Notes: a model not told the origin generated them from the sequence alone. A stretch of DNA of 39,159 nucleotides from Prevotella sp. (GCA_024681705.1 JAILAI010000251.1:1-39159), one strand, 5' to 3'. Positions 25,523-35,777 are shown, counted from the stretch's first letter. Numbers and translations: made by a program.

Positions 25523-25724
25523 CAACAAATAAGGGGTTTCGCGCGCATAACTCTGTCTAAATAATATTAAAAAAGTTATTCAAAACTTACATTTAAGAAA
25601 CTTTTAAGGTTTTCTTTCCTCATTTATCATTGTTTTGAAGTTGATTTTGAAATTGCACAGACGAAAAAGAAGTAAACGAACATCGAAGTTAATAAATCTA
25701 AATTTTAACATTTCAAACTTCACG

Positions 25725-25736
25725 AGAATCGATTCT
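25725..25736. repeat. 12-bp perfect palindrome
   Basis: AGAATCGATTCT reads the same on both strands. It is far from both promoters, so a regulator site is possible but unproved. Confidence 0.45.
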
Positions 25737-25862
25737 TTGCGAACACACATCTAAAAGGTCGAAAAAACGCCCAAAATTCGGATTTTCATAATAGATTGAT
25801 TATCAAATAATTAGGAAAATCTTCACTAAAAACGAGTTGGTCAAACAAGAATTATATCCATC

Positions 25863-25943
25863 AAAAACGGCAGTTTTTATCGCGTATTTCGGCAGTTTTC
25901 ATCATCAAAACTGACGCTTTTCATCATCAAAAGCGCCAGTTTT
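25863..25943. repeat. Cluster of AAAA-N-TTTT palindromic units and hairpin
   Basis: Units AAAACGGCAGTTTT (25865-25878), AAAACTGACGCTTTT (25907-25921) and AAAAGCGCCAGTTTT (25929-25943) occur in a row, the last two each preceded by ATCATC at a 22-bp period. The second and third are near-perfect complements (14 of 15) around the loop CATCATC and would fold into a strong hairpin. Confidence 0.65.
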
Positions 25944-26095
25944 CCCAACCCCAAATGCCGAATCGCTACTATTCGCACATATAAATGCCATTCACGCATA
26001 GCAAAAAGGACCTTAATTCTCTCAGGAATCGCAAATGTTAAATGTCAATATTTAGTCGCAAATTTAACATTTCGAATTATTGCACACTTCACTAA

Positions 26096-27853
<1,758 letters not shown>

Positions 27854-27926
27854 ACGAACGGCGAACTATGTTTAATGGCACGGTATTTGTATGATACGAT
27901 TCAGGAAAAAATCAAAGAAAAAGATT

Positions 27927-28523
27927 ATGGACGAGAAGAAAATCAATATCGAAGACGACAACATCAAGGATGAAGTCGTCGACGAAAAAGAAGTAAACGA
28001 AGAAGCAGTCGAAAGCAACGAGGCTGCTGAGGAATCAACCGAAGAGGAAGAGAAGGCTGAGGAAACAACCGAAGAGAAGACCCCGCTGGAAAAGGCAGAA
28101 GAGGAACTGGCTCAGTTGAAAGACCAGTATCTGCGTGCTCGTGCGGAGTTTGAGAACTATAGGAAGCGCACCATCAAGGAAAAGGCTGAGCTCATCCTGA
28201 ATGGCGGCGAGAAGACGATTGTCTCTATCCTGCCTGTTCTCGACGATTTCGAGCGTGCTCTCACCGACAAAACCGAAGACGCTGCCACCATCAAAGCGGG
28301 CATGGAACTGATTTTCCACAAGTTCGTGAAGACGCTCGAGACGATGGGCGTGAAGAAAATAGAAACTGAAAACAAACCCTTCGACGTTGACTATCACGAG
28401 GCCATCGCAATGGTTCCCGGCATGGGCGACGACAAGAAAGGCATGGTTATCGACTGCGTTCAGACGGGCTACACGCTCAACGACAAAGTGATTCGTCATG
28501 CCAAAGTGGCAGTTGGCCAATAG
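27927..28523 (+). CDS. grpE: Nucleotide exchange factor GrpE
   Basis: Cytosolic cochaperone that releases ADP from DnaK. Seen: an acidic, low-complexity N-terminus rich in Glu/Asp (about 1-60), the long coiled-coil helix region with AEEELAQLKDQYLRARAEFENYRKR, then LPVLDDFERAL and the C-terminal beta domain with MELIFHKFVKTLETMGV and KPFDVDYHEAI, ending GYTLNDKVIRHAKVAVG, all GrpE signatures. Length 198 from the ATG at 27927; an in-frame ATG at 27891 would add 12 basic residues (MIRFRKKSKKKI) that look like leader and not protein, but I cannot exclude it. It lies about 70 bases after the ABC-F gene and 48 before dnaJ. No dnaK is in the window. Confidence 0.92.
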   Translation: MDEKKINIEDDNIKDEVVDEKEVNEEAVESNEAAEESTEEEEKAEETTEEKTPLEKAEEELAQLKDQYLRARAEFENYRKRTIKEKAELILNGGEKTIVSILPVLDDFERALTDKTEDAATIKAGMELIFHKFVKTLETMGVKKIETENKPFDVDYHEAIAMVPGMGDDKKGMVIDCVQTGYTLNDKVIRHAKVAVGQ

Positions 28524-28571
28524 AAAGATGAGGCGTTTCGACAGAAACACCGGCAATGAACAAAAATAATA

Positions 28572-29732
28572 ATGGCAAAAAGAGATTATTACGAGGTACT
28601 GGGCGTTGACAAAAACGCCACCGAGGACGAGATAAAGAAGGCATACCGAAAGATTGCCATCAAGTATCATCCCGACAGAAACCCCGGCAGCAAAGAGGCT
28701 GAAGAGAAATTCAAGGAGGCGGCTGAGGCCTACGACGTGCTCCACGATGCCAAGAAACGTCAGCAATACGACCAGTTCGGATTCGACGGTCCGAATATGG
28801 GCGGCTTCGGAGGATTCTCTGGAGGCGGGTTCTCTATGGACGACATCTTCTCGATGTTTGGAGATGTGTTTGGAGGACGTGGCGGATTCGGAGGCTTCGG
28901 TGGTTTCGGAGGCGGTTCGCATCAACCTGCTCAACATCGAGGAAACGACCTACGCCTGAAGGTGAAACTGACTCTTCAGGAGGTGGCAACTGGCGTAACG
29001 AAGAAGTTTAAAGTGAGGAAAGATGTTCCCTGTTCTCATTGTCACGGAACGGGAGCCGAAGGCGGTAGTGCTTCGGAAACATGTCCCACATGTCACGGAA
29101 GTGGCGTCGTCACCCGCACCACTCAGAGTCTTTTCGGCATGATGCAGACACAAAGCGTCTGCCCCACTTGCCAAGGCGAGGGAACCATCATCAAGAACAA
29201 GTGTCACGAATGTCACGGAACTGGTGTGGTGAAAGGCGAAGAGGTCGTCGAGATCAAGATACCTGCAGGCGTTGCCGAGGGAATGGTCGTCAACGTTCCT
29301 GGTAAGGGAAACGCTGGTATTCACAATGGTGTTCCTGGAAACATTCAGGTTTTCATCGAAGAAGAACCAAATGACACTTTCGTTCGCGACGGAGAAAACA
29401 TTCTCTACAACCTGCTACTCGACTTCCCAACCGCCGCATTGGGCGGTACGGCGGAGATTCCCACCGTCGACGGTTCGAAGGTAAAGATAAAGATTGAGCC
29501 TGGAACGCAACCAGGAAAAACGTTGCGTTTGCGCGATAAAGGACTGCCACCCGTTCAGGGATACGGTCGCGAAATTGGCGATTTGATTGTGAACATCAGC
29601 GTGTATGTCCCCAAGGAGATGTCACGCGACGAGAAGAAGATGCTCGAAGAATTGCAGAAAAGCGACAACTTCAAAGGCGACAACGCAACCAAGAAAAGCA
29701 TTTTCGACAAGTTCAAGAATTATTTCAACTAA
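28572..29732 (+). CDS. dnaJ: Chaperone DnaJ
   Basis: Cytosolic Hsp40 that delivers unfolded proteins to DnaK and triggers its ATPase. Seen: J domain at residues 1-70 with [11 protein letters not shown] and the HPD tripeptide in KYHPDRNPG, a Gly/Phe-rich region (about 75-118), four zinc-binding CxxCxGxG repeats starting at C154, C171, C197 and C211, and the C-terminal substrate-binding domain with IPAGVAEGM and GNIQVFIEE. Length 386 is typical of full-length (class A) DnaJ. It follows grpE by 48 bases, a common pair in Bacteroidota, and ends just before a hairpin terminator. No sequence disruption is seen. Confidence 0.96.
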   Translation: MAKRDYYEVLGVDKNATEDEIKKAYRKIAIKYHPDRNPGSKEAEEKFKEAAEAYDVLHDAKKRQQYDQFGFDGPNMGGFGGFSGGGFSMDDIFSMFGDVFGGRGGFGGFGGFGGGSHQPAQHRGNDLRLKVKLTLQEVATGVTKKFKVRKDVPCSHCHGTGAEGGSASETCPTCHGSGVVTRTTQSLFGMMQTQSVCPTCQGEGTIIKNKCHECHGTGVVKGEEVVEIKIPAGVAEGMVVNVPGKGNAGIHNGVPGNIQVFIEEEPNDTFVRDGENILYNLLLDFPTAALGGTAEIPTVDGSKVKIKIEPGTQPGKTLRLRDKGLPPVQGYGREIGDLIVNISVYVPKEMSRDEKKMLEELQKSDNFKGDNATKKSIFDKFKNYFN

Positions 29733-29743
29733 GAAGATATCGC

Positions 29744-29790
29744 GATGCGGAGACATTGGATAAGCCGTCCAGATCTCCGCATCATTTCTT
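29744..29790 (+). terminator. Terminator after dnaJ
   Basis: GATGCGGAGA (29744-29753) and TCTCCGCATC (29774-29783) are perfect complements, with a small inner stem TGGA (29757-29760) / TCCA (29768-29771), followed by atttcttttac. It separates grpE-dnaJ from folC. Confidence 0.8.
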
Positions 29791-29807
29791 TTACGACAAC
29801 AAGATCT

Positions 29808-31034
29808 ATGACCTATAAAGAAACAACTGAATATCTGTTCAACGTGACCCCCGTCTTTGAGAAAGTGGGCGCGACGGCTTACAAGGAGGGGCTCAGCAAC
29901 TCTCTTGCCCTCGATGAGCATTTCGGCTTTCCGCATCGCAAGTTCAAGACGATTCATGTAGCGGGAACAAATGGCAAGGGAAGCTGCTCGCACACGCTTG
30001 CCGCCATTCTTCAGTCGGCTGGTTACAAGGTTGGTCTTTACACTTCACCCCACCTTGTAGACTTTCGTGAACGGATTCGCGTTAACGGTCTATGTATCAG
30101 TGAGGAAAGAGTCGTTGAGTTCGTCGAAAAGGAAAAGCATTTCTTCGAACCGCTCCACCCTTCTTTCTTCGAACTGACAACCGCTATGGCGTTCTTGTAT
30201 TTTGCAGAGCAGAAGGTCGACGTTGCCGTCATCGAAGTGGGACTTGGCGGAAGGTTGGATTGTACGAACATCATCACTCCTGAGCTATGCGTCATCACAA
30301 ACATATCGTTTGACCACACTCAGTTCCTCGGTTCCACACTTGCCGAGATTGCAGCCGAGAAAGCTGGTATTATTAAAATAGGTGTACCCGTAGTGATTGG
30401 TGAGACTACCGACGAGACGCGTCCCGTATTCGAAAGAATCGCCAACGAAAAGCACGCCCCCATCCATTTCGCTGAAGCGTTCGACACATCATCATTCGAC
30501 GACTTCGACTTCGAATTGAAGGGTAGCTACCAACAAGCGAACAGACGAACAATTCTCTGCGCGGCTAGTTTACTCGACATCGATAAGGAAGCCATCCGCG
30601 AGGGACTTTCATCAGTTTGCGAAAAGACAGGACTGATTGGCCGTTGGCAAACGCTTCAGGAAAAGCCGTTGGTCATCTGCGATACTGGCCACAACCTGGG
30701 AGGATGGGAATATCTTTCCAAGCAGATTGCATCGCAACCGTGCAAGAAACTCCGCATTGTCTTCGGAATGGTTGACGACAAGGATATCGATTCGGTAATG
30801 GATTTACTCCCGAAAACCGCCATCTACTACTGGACGCAGGCTTCATCTCATCGGGCAATCCCCCACTCTGTCGTCAGGAAGAAAGGAAAAGAGCACGGTC
30901 TCATCGGCAAATCGTTCAAGGATGTTTCATCTGCCTATTCTCAGGCGTTGACAGATGCTTCACCCGAAGATTTCATCTTTGTTGGCGGAAGCAGTTATGT
31001 TGTCGCGGACCTGTTGGCAATAGGCACTGAATAA
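29808..31034 (+). CDS. folC: Folylpolyglutamate synthase / dihydrofolate synthase
   Basis: Cytosolic Mur-ligase-family enzyme that adds glutamate to dihydropteroate and to folates. Seen: TIHVAGTNGKGSCSH with the P-loop GTNGKGS (residues 53-59), GLYTSPHLVDFRERIRVNG (76-94), VAVIEVGLGGRLDCTNII (about 142-160), FDHTQFLGSTLAEIAAEKAGIIK (about 172-194) and the C-terminal domain with DTGHNLGGWEYL. Length 408 is usual. The frame is open to an ATG at 29745, but that codon is in the left arm of the dnaJ terminator; ATG at 29808 gives the normal N-terminus (MTYKETTEYLF). No separate promoter was found, so it may depend on read-through or a promoter I cannot recognise. Confidence 0.94.
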   Translation: MTYKETTEYLFNVTPVFEKVGATAYKEGLSNSLALDEHFGFPHRKFKTIHVAGTNGKGSCSHTLAAILQSAGYKVGLYTSPHLVDFRERIRVNGLCISEERVVEFVEKEKHFFEPLHPSFFELTTAMAFLYFAEQKVDVAVIEVGLGGRLDCTNIITPELCVITNISFDHTQFLGSTLAEIAAEKAGIIKIGVPVVIGETTDETRPVFERIANEKHAPIHFAEAFDTSSFDDFDFELKGSYQQANRRTILCAASLLDIDKEAIREGLSSVCEKTGLIGRWQTLQEKPLVICDTGHNLGGWEYLSKQIASQPCKKLRIVFGMVDDKDIDSVMDLLPKTAIYYWTQASSHRAIPHSVVRKKGKEHGLIGKSFKDVSSAYSQALTDASPEDFIFVGGSSYVVADLLAIGTE

Positions 31035-31116
31035 CCTTATCTCACGCTAAAACCAAAGCCTAGAAGCATGTTTAGGTGTTTTTAACATAAACGTTTGCTT
31101 ATTTTTTGATGTTTCA

Positions 31117-31148
31117 TTTGCTATTCTCAAAATAAATTCGTTACTTTG
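31117..31148 (+). promoter_or_regulatory. Promoter of the galM-galK operon
   Basis: TTTG (31117-31120) and TTACTTTG (31141-31148, one mismatch to TAnnTTTG) are 20 bases apart. Transcription should start near 31156, about 30 bases before the ATG at 31186. Confidence 0.6.
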
Positions 31149-31185
31149 CAACTAAGTTTACATATAACTAAAAACTTGAAATATT

Positions 31186-32274
31186 ATGAGCACAAGTGAA
31201 ACACAGAATTTATGTGGTTTGAAAAGAGAAGATTTTCAAACCACGGTCAATGGTAAGAATACAGACCTTTACATACTGAAGAATGGTCAGGGCAATGAGG
31301 TCGCCATCACGAACTACGGAGGAGCCGTTGTAGCAATCATGGTTCCCGATAAAGATGGAAACATTGCCAATGTAATTCAAGGTCACGACAACATTCAGGA
31401 AGTCATCAACAGCCCGGAGCCTTATTTGTCTACCCTTATTGGACGATTTGGCAACAGAATCAAGGAAGGCAAGTTCCAGTTAAATGGCAAGCAATATCAG
31501 CTGGCCATCAACAACGGCCCGAATGCTCTTCACGGAGGTCCCACCGGATTCCACGCACAAGTATGGGATGCTATGCAGATGAGCGACACCACTTTGGTAC
31601 TCAACTACGTTTCGCCCTATCTTGAAGAAGGTTTCACCGGAGAAATGAAAGTTACAGTTGTCTACAATTTCAACGACGATAACGAATTGGTTATCGGTTA
31701 TATGGCAACTACAAACAAGAAGACAATCGTCAATCTTACTCATCACGCATTCTTCTCATTGGCTGGTATCGCCGATCCCACACCGACTATTGAAGACATC
31801 GAATGCGAAATCAATGCTGACTTCTACATCCCCATTGACGAGACGAGTATTCCAACGGGTGAGATTCTGAAGGTTGAAGGCACTCCGTTCGATTTCCGCA
31901 CAGCTAAGCCCATCGGTCGCGACATCGATGCTGATGACGAGCAGATAAAGAATGGTAGCGGCTACGATCACTGCTATGTATTGAACAAGAAGGAAGAGGG
32001 TGAGTACGCTTTTGCCGCTCGTATTGTTGAGCCGAAGAGCGGACGTACGATGGAAGTCTACACCACAGAACCCGGTATGCAGGTATATACCGACAACTTC
32101 GGTAGCGGCATCAAGGGTCAGCACGGTGCTACGTTCCCGCGCAGAAGTGCCATTTGCTTCGAATGCCAGCACTTCCCCGATTCACCCAACAGGCCCTATT
32201 TCCCTTCTGTCATCCTTCGTCCGGGACAGCAGTACAAGCAGAAGACCGTTTACAAGTTCGGTGTTGTGAAATAA
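31186..32274 (+). CDS. galM: Aldose 1-epimerase (cytosolic galactose mutarotase)
   Basis: Interconverts the alpha and beta forms of galactose and other aldoses, feeding galactokinase. Seen: ITNYGGAVVAIMVPDK at 41-56, NALHGG with H116, the catalytic acid His in NLTHHAFF (H187), and the catalytic base Glu326 in AICFECQHFPDSPN. Length 362 is normal. No signal peptide, so it acts in the cytosol, unlike the lipoprotein mutarotase at 34570. It begins about 30 bases after a promoter and is followed 40 bases later by galK. Known: Bacteroides has a galM-transporter-galK cluster; here no transporter lies between the two genes. Confidence 0.92.
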   Translation: MSTSETQNLCGLKREDFQTTVNGKNTDLYILKNGQGNEVAITNYGGAVVAIMVPDKDGNIANVIQGHDNIQEVINSPEPYLSTLIGRFGNRIKEGKFQLNGKQYQLAINNGPNALHGGPTGFHAQVWDAMQMSDTTLVLNYVSPYLEEGFTGEMKVTVVYNFNDDNELVIGYMATTNKKTIVNLTHHAFFSLAGIADPTPTIEDIECEINADFYIPIDETSIPTGEILKVEGTPFDFRTAKPIGRDIDADDEQIKNGSGYDHCYVLNKKEEGEYAFAARIVEPKSGRTMEVYTTEPGMQVYTDNFGSGIKGQHGATFPRRSAICFECQHFPDSPNRPYFPSVILRPGQQYKQKTVYKFGVVK

Positions 32275-32314
32275 CAAATTACTGATATACTAACCATTTA
32301 AAAGACATACGATT

Positions 32315-33481
32315 ATGATGGAAATTGATTTCGTTAGGAGTCGCTTTGTAAAGCACTTTGACGGTATGACAGGTAATGTATATGCATCGCCAGGACGCAT
32401 CAACCTCATCGGTGAACATACCGACTATAACGGAGGTTTTGTGTTCCCAGGAGCTGTAGATTGCGGCATCATGGCCGAAATGCGTGCCAATGGAACTGAA
32501 GACACCGTACGTGCCTACGCCATTGACTTAAAGGACCGTGTTGACTTCAGTCTCAGCGATCCTAAGGGTCCCAAGACTAGCTGGGCTCGCTATATCTTCG
32601 GCATTGCCAAGGAAATGCAGAAACTCGGTGTACCCGTGAAGGGATTCAACATTGCCTTTGCCGGTGATGTACCCCTCGGAGCAGGCATGTCTTCGTCGGC
32701 CGCTATGGAAAGTTGCTTTGCTTTCGGCTTGAACGATATCTTTGGAGATAATAAGGTTAGCCAATGGGATATGGCTTTGGCTGGCCAGGCTACTGAGCAT
32801 AACTATTGCGGCGTGAATTGCGGCATCATGGACCAGTTTGCAAGTGTCTTCGGACAGGCTGGCAAATTGATGAGACTCGATTGCAGAAGCCGCGAATTCG
32901 AATACTTCCCATTCGATCCGAAGGGCTATAAACTCGTGTTGCTTAACTCTTGCGTGAAGCACGAATTGGCAGGCTCTCCATATAACGACCGTCGCAGATC
33001 TTGCGAAAACGTTGTGAAGGCTATCGCCGAAAAGCATCCGGAAGGCAAGTTCGAAACATTACGCGATTGCACTTGGGAACAACTGGAGGAAGTACGTCCC
33101 GACATCAGCGAGGAAGACTACAAGCGCGCTCACTTCGTGCTTGGAGAGAAGGATCGTGTGTTGGCCGTTTGCGATGCTCTTGTTGCAGATGATTATGAAA
33201 CTGTTGGTAAAAAGATGTACGAAACCCATGAAGGACTGTCCAAGGAATATGAAGTTTCTTGCGAAGAACTTGACTACTTGAACGATATCGCCAAGGAATG
33301 CGGCGTTACGGGTTCACGTATCATGGGTGGTGGCTTCGGAGGTTGCACGATTAACCTCGTGAAGAACGAGCTTTATCGTCCATTCATCGAGACAGCCAAG
33401 AAAAAATATGCAGAAAAATTCGGTAAAGAACCAAAGGTCATCGATGTCGTTATTGGTGATGGTTCTCGTCGTCTCTGCTAG
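32315..33481 (+). CDS. galK: Galactokinase
   Basis: Cytosolic GHMP kinase that makes galactose 1-phosphate, first committed step of the Leloir pathway. Seen: the galactokinase signature GRINLIGEHTDYNGG at residues 27-41, the ATP-binding GAGMSSSAAM from residue 122, CGIMDQFASVFGQ near 169-181 with the catalytic Asp, and the C-terminal GGGFGGC at 338-344. Length 388 is normal. Two consecutive ATGs begin the frame; either may be used. It follows galM by 40 bases and ends before a strong terminator. galT and galE are not in the window, so the rest of the pathway must be elsewhere. Confidence 0.94.
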   Translation: MMEIDFVRSRFVKHFDGMTGNVYASPGRINLIGEHTDYNGGFVFPGAVDCGIMAEMRANGTEDTVRAYAIDLKDRVDFSLSDPKGPKTSWARYIFGIAKEMQKLGVPVKGFNIAFAGDVPLGAGMSSSAAMESCFAFGLNDIFGDNKVSQWDMALAGQATEHNYCGVNCGIMDQFASVFGQAGKLMRLDCRSREFEYFPFDPKGYKLVLLNSCVKHELAGSPYNDRRRSCENVVKAIAEKHPEGKFETLRDCTWEQLEEVRPDISEEDYKRAHFVLGEKDRVLAVCDALVADDYETVGKKMYETHEGLSKEYEVSCEELDYLNDIAKECGVTGSRIMGGGFGGCTINLVKNELYRPFIETAKKKYAEKFGKEPKVIDVVIGDGSRRLC

Positions 33482-33524
33482 AAACTACCGACGTCAACAC
33501 AGATTTGGTATTATGAATGCACCT

Positions 33525-33558
33525 AAGAGGGGCTTGGATTCTTCCAAGTCCCCTTTTT
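33525..33558 (+). terminator. Terminator after galK
   Basis: AGGGGCTTGGA (33528-33538) pairs with TCCAAG-T-CCCC (33543-33553, one bulged T) around the tetraloop TTCT, followed by TTTTT (33554-33558) which can also pair with the A-run on the left. Confidence 0.85.
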
Positions 33559-33735
33559 GATAATATACAATGAGTTCTTTTTAATAATACATATTTAATT
33601 TAGAAGAAGCACTATTAACCCTAAAAAGAAACAAAACTTTCAACTTTTCAACTCGATAAAACGAGTAAATAAGAATCATTTGTCTTTTGGTTTATTTAGT
33701 GATTTTCATGCACAAAAGCAACGCTCCTGTTCTAG

Positions 33736-33810
33736 GAAAACAACGATTTAAATCATGAAAAGCGACGGTTTAGGCCATGGAAAACAGTGCTTTAAACAAT
33801 TGAAAAACTC
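33736..33810. repeat. Degenerate 21-23-bp tandem units (GAAAA-N-TTTA)
   Basis: Units start at G33736 (21 bp), G33757 (23 bp), G33780 (22 bp) and G33802. Each opens with GAAAA, has a G/C-containing core (caacga, gcgacgg, cagtgc), then TTTA and a short AT-rich end. Units AAAAGCGACGGTTT and AAAACAGTGCTTT resemble the palindromic units at 8179 and 25865-25943. Confidence 0.5.
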
Positions 33811-33864
33811 ACTTTCTTCATTAAAAGATTGTTCTTCATCTTAATTCTTAGTAAAAATGCGATT

Positions 33865-33934
33865 AAGACCTACCAACCTACCATGACCACTCTCAAACGC
33901 CAATCTACAAAGGGTTTGAGCTATGGTAGGTCTT
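33865..33934. repeat. TGGTAGGT structured element, copy 1
   Basis: Bounded by an 11-bp perfect inverted repeat, AAGACCTACCA (33865-33875) and TGGTAGGTCTT (33924-33934). Nested inside is CTCAAAC (33892-33898) / GTTTGAG (33914-33920). The 65 bases from 33869 are 54/65 identical to copy 2 at 34136-34200 with no gap. Confidence 0.8.
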
Positions 33935-34134
33935 TCGTCAACACCTACCATAGACCTACCATGAATCTATCATATCCGCTTGTTTTTTATTTGTAGGCGA
34001 TAGCGAGTTGTTATGGTAGCTTTGTTAGGTCTTTTCAAGAAAAGACTTATTCCATAATGTTTTCGTCCAACTCACGTTTTTTTTATGTAGATCAAGATAG
34101 AATCTACAATTTTATCACTCAATTTTCGTTTAAT

Positions 34135-34200
34135 ACCTACCAACCTAGCATGACGACTAGCAAACGCCCACTAACAAAAGGTTTGAACGATGGTAGGTCT
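34135..34200. repeat. TGGTAGGT structured element, copy 2
   Basis: Outer stem ACCTACCA (34135-34142) / TGGTAGGT (34191-34198) and inner stem CAAAC (34161-34165) / GTTTG (34181-34185) repeat the layout of copy 1 in the same orientation. Eleven substitutions and no indels separate them. Confidence 0.8.
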
Positions 34201-34230
34201 ATGGTAGGTCTTGGGGAAGGACCTACCATA
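34200..34230. repeat. Hairpin with TGGTAGGTC arms
   Basis: TATGGTAGGTC (34200-34210) and GACCTACCATA (34220-34230) are perfect 11-bp complements around a 9-base loop. The arms are the same motif that bounds the two larger elements. Two more tandem copies (GGTAGGTC) lie at 34270-34285. Confidence 0.75.
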
Positions 34231-34458
34231 TTGGAATCCCTTTATTTATTGGGGCTTGAGGGGTATGATGGTAGGTCGGTAGGTCTTTTTTAAGATTTTC
34301 TTATTTCTTATCATCTAAACGACAAGCACAAACATAATAAGGAATTTTAAACGACAATGCTCATACAAGAAGAACAAGAACTATAAACAACAATACAAGG
34401 GAAATAGATTCAAATATTAGTGTTAAAAGCAAGAAAAATGGGGTACAACAATTAAAAA

Positions 34459-34473
34459 GTGTTATATTTACAC
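34459..34473. promoter_or_regulatory. Candidate operator before the arabinose operon
   Basis: GTGTTATATTTACAC is an imperfect 15-bp inverted repeat (GTGT...ACAC with A/T centre) about 100 bases before the first gene of an operon that encodes AraR. A low-quality -7 element TAATTTTA at 34525-34532 lies downstream. Assignment to AraR is a guess from position. Confidence 0.3.
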
Positions 34474-34569
34474 CTTTATTTAAAAAAACTCTACAAACAT
34501 GTTAGGTAGTTCGATTTTTTTTTGTAATTTTACACCCAAAATTATCATCATCTATTAACTAATAAGAAT

Positions 34570-35742
34570 ATGAAGAGCTTTCAAGCATTTTTACTGGGAA
34601 CGGGAATGGCAGCCATTCTCTTCTCTGCTTGTTCAAAAACAGGCAACGAGAGTACTCTAACAGCATCGGGACTCGAACCGGCAAAGTTTGACACCACCAT
34701 CAACGAAAAGCCCGTTAAACTCTTCACACTGAAGAACAAAAACGGAATGGAAGTCTGCATAACCAATTTCGGCGGACGTATTGTTTCACTGATGGTACCC
34801 GATAAGGACAACAATCTACAGGACGTTGTATTGGGTTTTGACAATATTAAGCAGTATGCCGACACTGTGAATTCGCCCAGCGACTTTGGTGCTGCCATCG
34901 GCCGTTATGCCAACCGCATCAAGAATGGTCTTATCACCATTGACGGACAAACCATCCAGCTTCCGAAGAACAACTTCGGCCATTGCCTGCACGGAGGTCC
35001 TTCTGGATGGCAATATCAGGTTTATGAAGCAGCTCAGCCCAACGATTCTACACTTCATCTGACAATGCAGTCACCCGATGGAGACAACAACTTCCCCGGA
35101 AACGTAAAGGCGGTTGTGACTTATACAGTAAAAAGCAACAATAGCCTTGACATTTCTTACTCGGCTGAAACCGATAAGCCCACCTACATCAACATGACCA
35201 ACCATTCATATTTCAACCTGAATGGCGATCCCACGAAGAACATTGAGAACTGTAAGCTCTACGTGAATGCTTACTACTACACACCGACAGACGCTACTTA
35301 TATGACAACCGGTGAGAAGACATGGGTAAAGGATACCCCAATGAGTTTCCTCGAGCCGATTGAGATTGGCAAGAATGTCAACAATTTCGATGTAGAAGCT
35401 ATCAAGAACGCCAACGGTTTCGACCACAACTGGTGCCTTGAGACCTATCGCGACGGAAAGGGTAACGACAAGCAATTGGCTGCCAGCCTTTATTCTCCGC
35501 TCACTGGCATTAAGATGGAAGTGTACACCAACGAACCCGGTATTCAGGTTTACACAGGTAACTTCCTCGAGGGCAAGGTTGCAGGAAAGAAGGGCATCAA
35601 ATACGAAAAGCATGCAGCCATCTGTCTTGAGACTCAGAAATTCCCCGACTCACCCAACAAGCCCCAGTGGCCATCTGCATTGCTGAAACCAGGTGAGAAA
35701 TATTACTCGCACTGTATTTTTAAGTTTGGAGTTGTAAAATAA
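34570..35742 (+). CDS. Lipoprotein aldose 1-epimerase (probable arabinose mutarotase)
   Basis: GalM-family mutarotase made as a lipoprotein, so it acts in the periplasm or on the outer membrane, converting sugar anomers before uptake. Seen: signal peptide with lipobox LFSA-C21, then the GalM fold with ITNFGGRIVSLMVPDKDNN, H141 in CLHGGPSGW, the catalytic His in NMTNHSYFNLNG (H212) and the catalytic Glu354 in AICLETQKFPDSPN. Length 390. It heads an operon with a sodium/sugar symporter (35 bases on), the regulator AraR and araD. From memory, Bacteroides thetaiotaomicron has the same order (BT_0356 to BT_0353), which supports L-arabinose as the sugar. Galactose is the alternative because galK lies upstream. 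Confidence 0.85.
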   Translation: MKSFQAFLLGTGMAAILFSACSKTGNESTLTASGLEPAKFDTTINEKPVKLFTLKNKNGMEVCITNFGGRIVSLMVPDKDNNLQDVVLGFDNIKQYADTVNSPSDFGAAIGRYANRIKNGLITIDGQTIQLPKNNFGHCLHGGPSGWQYQVYEAAQPNDSTLHLTMQSPDGDNNFPGNVKAVVTYTVKSNNSLDISYSAETDKPTYINMTNHSYFNLNGDPTKNIENCKLYVNAYYYTPTDATYMTTGEKTWVKDTPMSFLEPIEIGKNVNNFDVEAIKNANGFDHNWCLETYRDGKGNDKQLAASLYSPLTGIKMEVYTNEPGIQVYTGNFLEGKVAGKKGIKYEKHAAICLETQKFPDSPNKPQWPSALLKPGEKYYSHCIFKFGVVK

Positions 35743-35777
35743 ATCAAACGTAACAATCACATAATAAGAAAAAGAAA

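Larger units (their letters stand above)
33482..34569. other. 1-kb gene-free stretch with two repeat systems
   Basis: No gene is supported between galK and the lipoprotein mutarotase. Contents: the galK terminator (33525-33558), a run of degenerate 21-23-bp units (33736-33810), two 65-bp TGGTAGGT elements (33865-33934 and 34135-34200) with a further hairpin (34200-34230) and single copies of the motif to 34285, a short palindrome GTCTTTTC-AA-GAAAAGAC (34029-34046), and the candidate control region of the arabinose operon (34459-34532). The 78-codon frame at 34057-34293 is read through the repeats. Confidence 0.65.

Noticed and set aside
25480..25548. N-terminal extension of MoxR
   Set aside because: It covers the -7 element at 25515-25522 and has no similarity to the family.
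28035..28937. Minus-strand open frame of 300 codons opposite grpE and dnaJ
   Set aside because: It spans two well-defined genes and encodes a hydrophobic, repetitive product from Glu/Lys-rich sequence on the other strand.
29745..29807. N-terminal extension of FolC
   Set aside because: The codons form the dnaJ terminator hairpin.
33736..34285. CRISPR array
   Set aside because: Repeats are degenerate, spacers are not of uniform length, the larger units are only two, and no cas gene is in the window.
34057..34293. Plus-strand frame of 78 codons in the repeat stretch
   Set aside because: Its sequence is a translation of the second TGGTAGGT element and hairpins.
33571..34569. Possible mobile element or remnant gene between galK and the mutarotase
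   Set aside because: No transposase, integrase or target-site duplication could be recognised; only non-coding repeats are visible.
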